Below are positions 52,538-57,008 of a stretch of 57,008 nucleotides of DNA, piece after piece. The stretch's first letter is position 1. The number at the start of each line of letters is the position of its first letter. The position numbers and the translations under genes are program-made. Under the pieces are notes generated by a model. That model was not told the DNA's origin. It did no database searches and worked only from the letters and a program-made list of their open reading frames with translations. Source of the DNA: Bordetella trematum (lineage in GTDB: Bacteria; Pseudomonadota; Gammaproteobacteria; Burkholderiales; Burkholderiaceae_B); the NCBI RefSeq assembly GCF_900078335.1, contig NZ_FKBR01000050.1, positions 1 to 57,008 of the forward strand. Direction: 5' to 3'.

Positions 52538-53392
52538 ATGTCCAAAACCTACGAAATCCGCCCCGACCAGTCGGTCGAACTGCTTAAAGCCCTGCACATC
52601 CTGACCCGCGACGGCAAGATGAATCAGGATAGCCGGCGCAAACTCAAACAGGTGTATCACCTGTTCCAGTTCATCGAACCGCTGCTGGCCGAGGTCAAGG
52701 CCAGGCGCGGCCGCGTGACCCTGGCCGACCATGGCGCCGGCAAGTCGTACCTGGGCTTCATTCTTTACGACCTGTTCTTCAAGCAACAGGCCGACGACTC
52801 GCATATCTACGGCATCGAGACGCGCGAGGCGCTGGTGCAAAGCTCGTGCGACCTGGCGCAGCGCGCCGGCTTCGGCGGCATGAGCTTTCTGAATCTGTCT
52901 GTGGCCGAGTCGATCGTCTCGCCGCTGCTGCCGGAAACCATCGATGTGGTGACCGCGCTGCACGCCTGCGACACCGCCACCGATGACGCCATCCGCTTTG
53001 CGCTGACCAAGCGCGCCAGTCATATCGTGCTGGTGCCTTGTTGCCAGGCCGAGGTGGCCGCCGCCCTGCGCCAGCACAAGGCGGCGTCGCTGGGCGACCC
53101 GATGGCCGAGCTGTGGCGCCATCCGCTGCACACGCGCGAGTTCGGCAGCCAGCTCACCAATGTGTTGCGCTGCCTGCAACTGGAAGCGCATGGCTATCAG
53201 GTCAGCGTGACCGAGCTGGTCGGCTGGGAACATTCGATGAAAAACGAGCTCATCATCGCCCAGCACAAGCCGGGGCGTCCCCGCCGCAAGGCGGCAGAGC
53301 GGCTGCAGGAGATCCTGGAACGCGTCGGCCTGCCTCAATTGCGCGAGCGCTTTGCCGCGCCCGAAGACCTACGCGAGATGGCCGACCGCTGA
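52538..53392 (+). CDS. SAM-dependent methyltransferase-like protein
   Basis: A 284-residue protein. After a helical N-terminus (RRKLKQVYHLFQFIEPLLAE) comes a Rossmann-like fold with glycine motif VTLADHGAGKSYLGFILYDL near residue 65, then YGIETREALVQSS, and TALHACDTATDDAIRFAL. It resembles Methyltransferase_32 proteins related to glutathione-S-transferase C-terminal-like methyltransferases. The segment VLVPCCQAEVA with paired Cys is conserved in that family. Substrate unknown. It is convergent with the DUF1415 gene. Confidence 0.75.
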   Translation: MSKTYEIRPDQSVELLKALHILTRDGKMNQDSRRKLKQVYHLFQFIEPLLAEVKARRGRVTLADHGAGKSYLGFILYDLFFKQQADDSHIYGIETREALVQSSCDLAQRAGFGGMSFLNLSVAESIVSPLLPETIDVVTALHACDTATDDAIRFALTKRASHIVLVPCCQAEVAAALRQHKAASLGDPMAELWRHPLHTREFGSQLTNVLRCLQLEAHGYQVSVTELVGWEHSMKNELIIAQHKPGRPRRKAAERLQEILERVGLPQLRERFAAPEDLREMADR

Positions 53393-53408
53393 GGCGGCCA
53401 GCGGCCTC

Positions 53409-53978
53409 TCAGTGGTCGCGCGGCTCGCCGCGCATCAGCCTCGCCCAGCCCTCATGGCCCAGGGCGCGCAGCGTCTCGATATTCTTCTCGTAGATCTCCG
53501 AGGCATCGGGAAAGGCCTCGACCGCCCGGTCGATGCTGTCTTCGCGCAGCAGATGCAGGATGGGATACGGCGAACGGTTGGTGTAGTTCTCGATATCGTC
53601 GGGCTCGGTCTCGGCGAACTGGAACAAGGGGTGGAAGGTCGCCACCTGCAGCTCTCCCACCAGCCGCATGCGCTTGAGCAGGCGCTCGGAGATCTCTTCA
53701 AAATCATTGAAGTCGTAGAAGTCCGGCAGCGCCTCGGGCAGGATCAGCAACGTGGTGTCGATCACTTCGGGATCGGCCTGCGACAGCAGCAGTAGTTCTT
53801 CTTCGAGATCCTGCAGCACGCCTTCGGCGTCTTCGGCATCGCTCACGGCGTAACGCACCTGGTCCTTGACCTGGACCGCCTTGGCGAAAGGACAGAGGTT
53901 CAGGCCGATGACCGCGCGGTCAACCCAGGCGCGCACCTCGTCGGCGACCTCGCCGGCAGCGGGAGTATTCAAAATCAT
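53409..53978 (-). CDS. DUF1415 family protein
   Basis: A 189-residue protein of the DUF1415 family, recognised from VRAWVDRAVIGLNLCPFAKA near residue 15, the acidic middle (DLEEELLLLSQADPEVIDTT), FYDFNDFEEI, and FQFAETEPDDIENYTNRSPY. No catalytic function is established. It is convergent with the methyltransferase gene and follows the M20 peptidase gene on the same strand after a 69-base gap. Confidence 0.87.
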   Translation of the reverse strand: MILNTPAAGEVADEVRAWVDRAVIGLNLCPFAKAVQVKDQVRYAVSDAEDAEGVLQDLEEELLLLSQADPEVIDTTLLILPEALPDFYDFNDFEEISERLLKRMRLVGELQVATFHPLFQFAETEPDDIENYTNRSPYPILHLLREDSIDRAVEAFPDASEIYEKNIETLRALGHEGWARLMRGEPRDH

Positions 53979-54047
53979 GGGATATCCGTGGTGATGGGCC
54001 GGCTGGCTGCCGGCCCGTGGCGGGGGCCCCTGCCCCCGTTGCGGCTG

Positions 54048-55520
54048 TCAGGCCTGCGGCATGGCGGCCATGGTCTGGGCCACGGCTGCGGTCAGTTTCT
54101 TGCCATAGGGCACATGCAGGAATTCATTGGGCCCGTGGGCATTGGACTTGGGGCCCAGCACGCCGCAGACCATGAACTGCGCCTTGGGAAAGCCCTTTTG
54201 CAGCAGGCTCATGAGCGGGATGGTGCCGCCCTGGCCGATGTAGCCGCAGGGCGAGCCATAGTAGGCCTGCGAGGCCTCATCCAGCGCCTTGGACAGCCAG
54301 GCCGAGGTGCTCGGTGCGTTCCAGCCCGTGGCCGCGCCTTCGTTGGCATGGAAGATGACCTTGGCGTTGTAGGGCGAATCGGCTTCCAGCAGGGCTTTGA
54401 TTTCCTGCGAGGCAGCGACCGCATCCACCAGCGGCGGCAGGCGCAACGACAGCTTGAAGGCGGTGCGCGGACGCAGCACGTTGCCCGCGCTGCTGAGCGG
54501 CGGCAGGCCCTCGGCGCCGGTGACCGACAGGGTCGGGCGCCAGGTGCGGTTGAGCAGGGCCTGTTCGGGTTCGGTGGTCATGGGCAGCACGAACCCGCCC
54601 TCGGCCCCGCAGCTCCAGGGAAAGCGCCGCCAGACTTCGTCGCCCAGGATCTGCGCCGTCGCCTTGACCTGCTCGATGCGATCGGCCGGGATTTCGCAAT
54701 GCAGGCTTTGCGGCAGCAGGCGACCGGTGGCGCTGTCTTCGAGACGGTCGAGCAGATGGCGCAGGATGCGAAAGCTCGACGGCACCACGCCGCTGGAGTC
54801 TCCCGAGTGCACGCCCTCGTCCAGAACCTGGACTTCCAGGGTGCCGGCCACCATGCCGCGCAACGAGGTGGTCATCCAGAGCTGGTCATAGTTGCCGGCC
54901 CCCGAGTCCAGGCACACCACCAGGGACACGTTGCCCAGACGCTCGCGCAGCGCATCGATGTAAGGCAGCAGGTCATAGCTGCCGGATTCTTCACAGGTTT
55001 CGACGATGCCCACGCAACGCGGGCGCGGCACGCCCTGCTTGTCCAGCGCCATGATGGCGGTCAGCGAGGCGTAGATGGCGTAGCCATCGTCGGCGCCGCC
55101 CCGGCCATAGAGCTTGCCGTCTTCGTACTTGGGCGTCCACGGGCCGAGGTCGGAGCGCCAGCCCGAGAACTCCGGTTGCTTGTCCAGGTGGCCATAGAGA
55201 AGCACGGTATCACCGTTGTCCTGGCGCGTGGCCGGTACATCGAAGAAGATCACCGGCGTGCGGCCCGGCAGGCGCACCACTTCGAGCGTCAGGCCACGCA
55301 CCTTCTGGGCCTCGACCCATTGCGCGGCATCGCGCACCACGCGTTCGATGAAGGCGTTCTTTTCCCAGTCGGCATCGAAGGCCGGGCTTTTGGCCGGGAT
55401 GGCGATGTAGTCGGTCAGTGCTGGAATGATCTCGCGGTCCCACTTGTCATCGACGAAAGCCTGCAGGGCTTGCGGATCGAGCGTGGGTGGCAGTGCGTCG
55501 TCGGGTACACGGGCGTTCAT
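54048..55520 (-). CDS. M20 family metallopeptidase
   Basis: A 490-residue peptidase of the carnosinase/dipeptidase-like M20 branch. Zinc-site residues are in VLLYGHLDKQPEFSGW (His and Asp near 85), YGRGGADDGYAIYASL (bridging Asp near 118) and IVETCEESGSYDL (general-base Glu near 150), with a later His in NAHGPNEF near the end. It should cleave dipeptides or amide bonds; the exact substrate is not evident. The start at 55520 fits the family N-terminus. Confidence 0.88.
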   Translation of the reverse strand: MNARVPDDALPPTLDPQALQAFVDDKWDREIIPALTDYIAIPAKSPAFDADWEKNAFIERVVRDAAQWVEAQKVRGLTLEVVRLPGRTPVIFFDVPATRQDNGDTVLLYGHLDKQPEFSGWRSDLGPWTPKYEDGKLYGRGGADDGYAIYASLTAIMALDKQGVPRPRCVGIVETCEESGSYDLLPYIDALRERLGNVSLVVCLDSGAGNYDQLWMTTSLRGMVAGTLEVQVLDEGVHSGDSSGVVPSSFRILRHLLDRLEDSATGRLLPQSLHCEIPADRIEQVKATAQILGDEVWRRFPWSCGAEGGFVLPMTTEPEQALLNRTWRPTLSVTGAEGLPPLSSAGNVLRPRTAFKLSLRLPPLVDAVAASQEIKALLEADSPYNAKVIFHANEGAATGWNAPSTSAWLSKALDEASQAYYGSPCGYIGQGGTIPLMSLLQKGFPKAQFMVCGVLGPKSNAHGPNEFLHVPYGKKLTAAVAQTMAAMPQA

Positions 55521-55645
55521 GGCGGTTCTCCGGTTGGGAGCGGGGTAAGGCAAAACGATATTCTATGCCTCAAATGCCGCGCCCTCGACCCTCCGGCCCG
55601 GAGGCCCGGCCGGCCTTTGGCGGCACGACCGGGTCCGCAAGAAGG

Positions 55646-57008
55646 CTAGACCGCCGATACGCGGGCCGCCGAAGCGCTTGCTGCCGGCGCGCCGGCGGGG
55701 GTTTCCACGATCGAGGTCAAGGGTGGCTCGGCCGCAAGCAGGGCCCGCAGATCCGGTACGGGGCGCCTCAGTTCCTCCATGCCGGCGAAGGCCTCTTCCA
55801 TCGCCTGCGCGGCCGCCAGCAGCTGCCGGTCGCCCCGGAAGCGCCCCACGATCTGCAGGCCGAAAGGCATGCCATGGGTATCCCGCCCGCAAGGCAGCGT
55901 CAGGGCCGGATGGGTAGTGAGCGTGATCACGTAGGTCAGCGCGAGCCAGCGGTAGTAGTTCTCCTGGCGCTTGCCATCGACCGTGACGGCATAGAGCTGT
56001 GTCCAGGGGAAAGGCGACACCGGCGTGGTGGGCGACAGGATCAGATCGTAATCGTCGTAGACCCGCTGAAAGCGCCGGATCAGGCGGGTCTGTTCGGCCT
56101 GGGCCCAGGCGCAATCCTGCAGGCTCATGGCCGCGCCCATCTCATAGTTGGCGCGCGTGTTGGGGCCGAGGCTGGCGGGGTCTTTCTCGTAGGCGTCGCG
56201 CATGCCTGCCACGAAGGCCTCGGCACGCAACACGTCAAAGCAGCGATGCGCCTGGCCGAAGTCGATCTCGACCGGGTCGCAGGCGGCGAACAGGTGCTTC
56301 ATGGCCGCGATCCTGGCGCGGAAGGTCTGGCGGATCTCCGGGTCGACGTCACACACGCCGAAGTCCTCGCTGTAGGCCACGCGAAGGCTGCCCAGGTCGA
56401 CGTTGTCTGGCGTCAGAAAACCCAGCGGGTCCAGCGGGTAGCTCAGCGGGTCGCCGGCATCCGGGCCGGCGCTGGCGGCCAGTTGCAGGCAGGCATCGGC
56501 AACCGTGCGCCCCATCGGGCCCACCACCGAGATCGGCGTCCAGCCCAGCAACTTGCGCACGCTGGGCACCACGCCCGGCGAGGGCCGCAAGCCCACCACC
56601 CCGCACTTGGCCGCCGGAATGCGCAGCGACCCGCCGGTATCGGAGCCCGTGCACACGGGCAGCAGGTCAGCCGCCAGCGCGGCTGCCGAGCCGCCGGACG
56701 AGCCGCCGGCGTTGAGGTTGGGATTGAAGGGATTGCCGGTCGCGCCCCATACGGTATTGCGCGAGTTCGCGCCCGCGCCCATCTCGGGCACGTTGGTCTT
56801 GGCGGTCACGATGGCGCCGGCGCGGCGCAGGCGTGCCACCAGCTCGACATCCTCCGTCGGGACATGGTCGCGATACAGCTGCGAGCCATACGTGGTCAGC
56901 AGGCCGGCGGTTGGCTCGAGGTCTTTCACCCCCAGCGGCAGGCCGTGCAACAAACCCAGCGGCTCGCCCGCCATCACGGCCTGCTCGGCCGCGCGCGCCT
57001 GCAGGCGC
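55646..57008 (-). CDS. Amidase-signature hydrolase, 5' end cut by the window
   Basis: An amidase-signature enzyme, at least 450 residues visible. Lys in LPLGVKDLEPT, cis-Ser in NAGGSSGGSAAALAADLLPV, and the nucleophile in TGSDTGGSLRIPAAKCGVVG complete the Ser-cisSer-Lys triad. The frame stays open to the window edge (ARAAEQAVMAGEP), so the start is outside. The C-terminus is Ala-rich. Substrate unknown; indoleacetamide or aryl amidase-like proteins look alike. Confidence 0.87.
   Translation of the reverse strand, partial: RLQARAAEQAVMAGEPLGLLHGLPLGVKDLEPTAGLLTTYGSQLYRDHVPTEDVELVARLRRAGAIVTAKTNVPEMGAGANSRNTVWGATGNPFNPNLNAGGSSGGSAAALAADLLPVCTGSDTGGSLRIPAAKCGVVGLRPSPGVVPSVRKLLGWTPISVVGPMGRTVADACLQLAASAGPDAGDPLSYPLDPLGFLTPDNVDLGSLRVAYSEDFGVCDVDPEIRQTFRARIAAMKHLFAACDPVEIDFGQAHRCFDVLRAEAFVAGMRDAYEKDPASLGPNTRANYEMGAAMSLQDCAWAQAEQTRLIRRFQRVYDDYDLILSPTTPVSPFPWTQLYAVTVDGKRQENYYRWLALTYVITLTTHPALTLPCGRDTHGMPFGLQIVGRFRGDRQLLAAAQAMEEAFAGMEELRRPVPDLRALLAAEPPLTSIVETPAGAPAASASAARVSAV

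Noticed and set aside
53988..55649. 553-codon plus-strand frame opposite the M20 peptidase
   Set aside because: Same shadow effect; the minus-strand peptidase has all metal-site motifs.

Overview
The window reads as a chromosome segment of a high-GC betaproteobacterium, most likely family Alcaligenaceae (Bordetella/Achromobacter type). This is inferred from orphan periplasmic receptors of the Bug/TctC family, large CoA-ester catabolic operons, an adjacent guaB-guaA pair, and G/C-rich third codon positions. No rRNA, tRNA or CRISPR array was seen, and no IS transposase.

Bases 1-5.3 kb hold a TetR regulator divergent from an MFS exporter, a DASS/SLC13 permease with two TrkA-C domains, and a second MFS carrier. 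Bases 5.5-15.6 kb form one long minus-strand operon with start/stop overlaps: two Bug receptors, thiolase, acyl-CoA ligase, two MaoC hydratases, nitronate monooxygenase-like enzyme, SDR, crotonase and a muconate-cycloisomerase-like enolase. A divergent LysR gene and an 11-bp-arm inverted repeat lie at its head. It looks like uptake and beta-oxidation-style breakdown of an unidentified carboxylic acid. Bases 16.7-24.7 kb are a second catabolic locus: an ACS-type MFS importer, a GntR repressor, a small AtzG-like protein coupled to an AtzE-like amidase, CaiB-type CoA transferase, crotonase, PuuE-like polysaccharide deacetylase and MmgE/PrpD protein. Bases 24.9-29.7 kb look like a methionine locus: MetF-like reductase and MetR-like regulator diverging from an FMN reductase, a DUF1852 (MesX) protein and a core-MetE (MesD) methionine synthase.

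Bases 30.4-36.1 kb carry a large HelD-like helicase with an embedded nuclease-like segment, yjdM/phnA, an HTH protein and a P-loop kinase. Next comes the main mobile element: a 12.36-kb island between two 84-bp direct repeats (36101-36184 and 48461-48544), inserted at the 3' end of guaA. It has a P4-type integrase beside guaA, an AlpA-like excisionase/regulator in one operon with IncQ-type repA and repC, three 22-bp iteron-like repeats, a recognisable IncP-type oriT with traJ, and a trbJ-trbK-trbL fragment. Its cargo is a SulP transporter plus a UspA protein. No relaxase, coupling protein or remaining mating-pore genes are present. The simplest reading is an integrative mobilisable element that excises, may replicate, and borrows the TraI relaxase and conjugation machine of an IncP helper. 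The trb operon and the alpA-repA-repC operon begin with nearly identical 100-bp control regions, so excision, replication and mating-pore expression are probably co-regulated. From memory the backbone resembles the guaA-integrating GIsul2 group, with different cargo.

Bases 48.5-57.0 kb return to ordinary chromosome: guaA, guaB, a DUF2239 gene, a methyltransferase, a DUF1415 gene, an M20 peptidase and an amidase cut by the window end.
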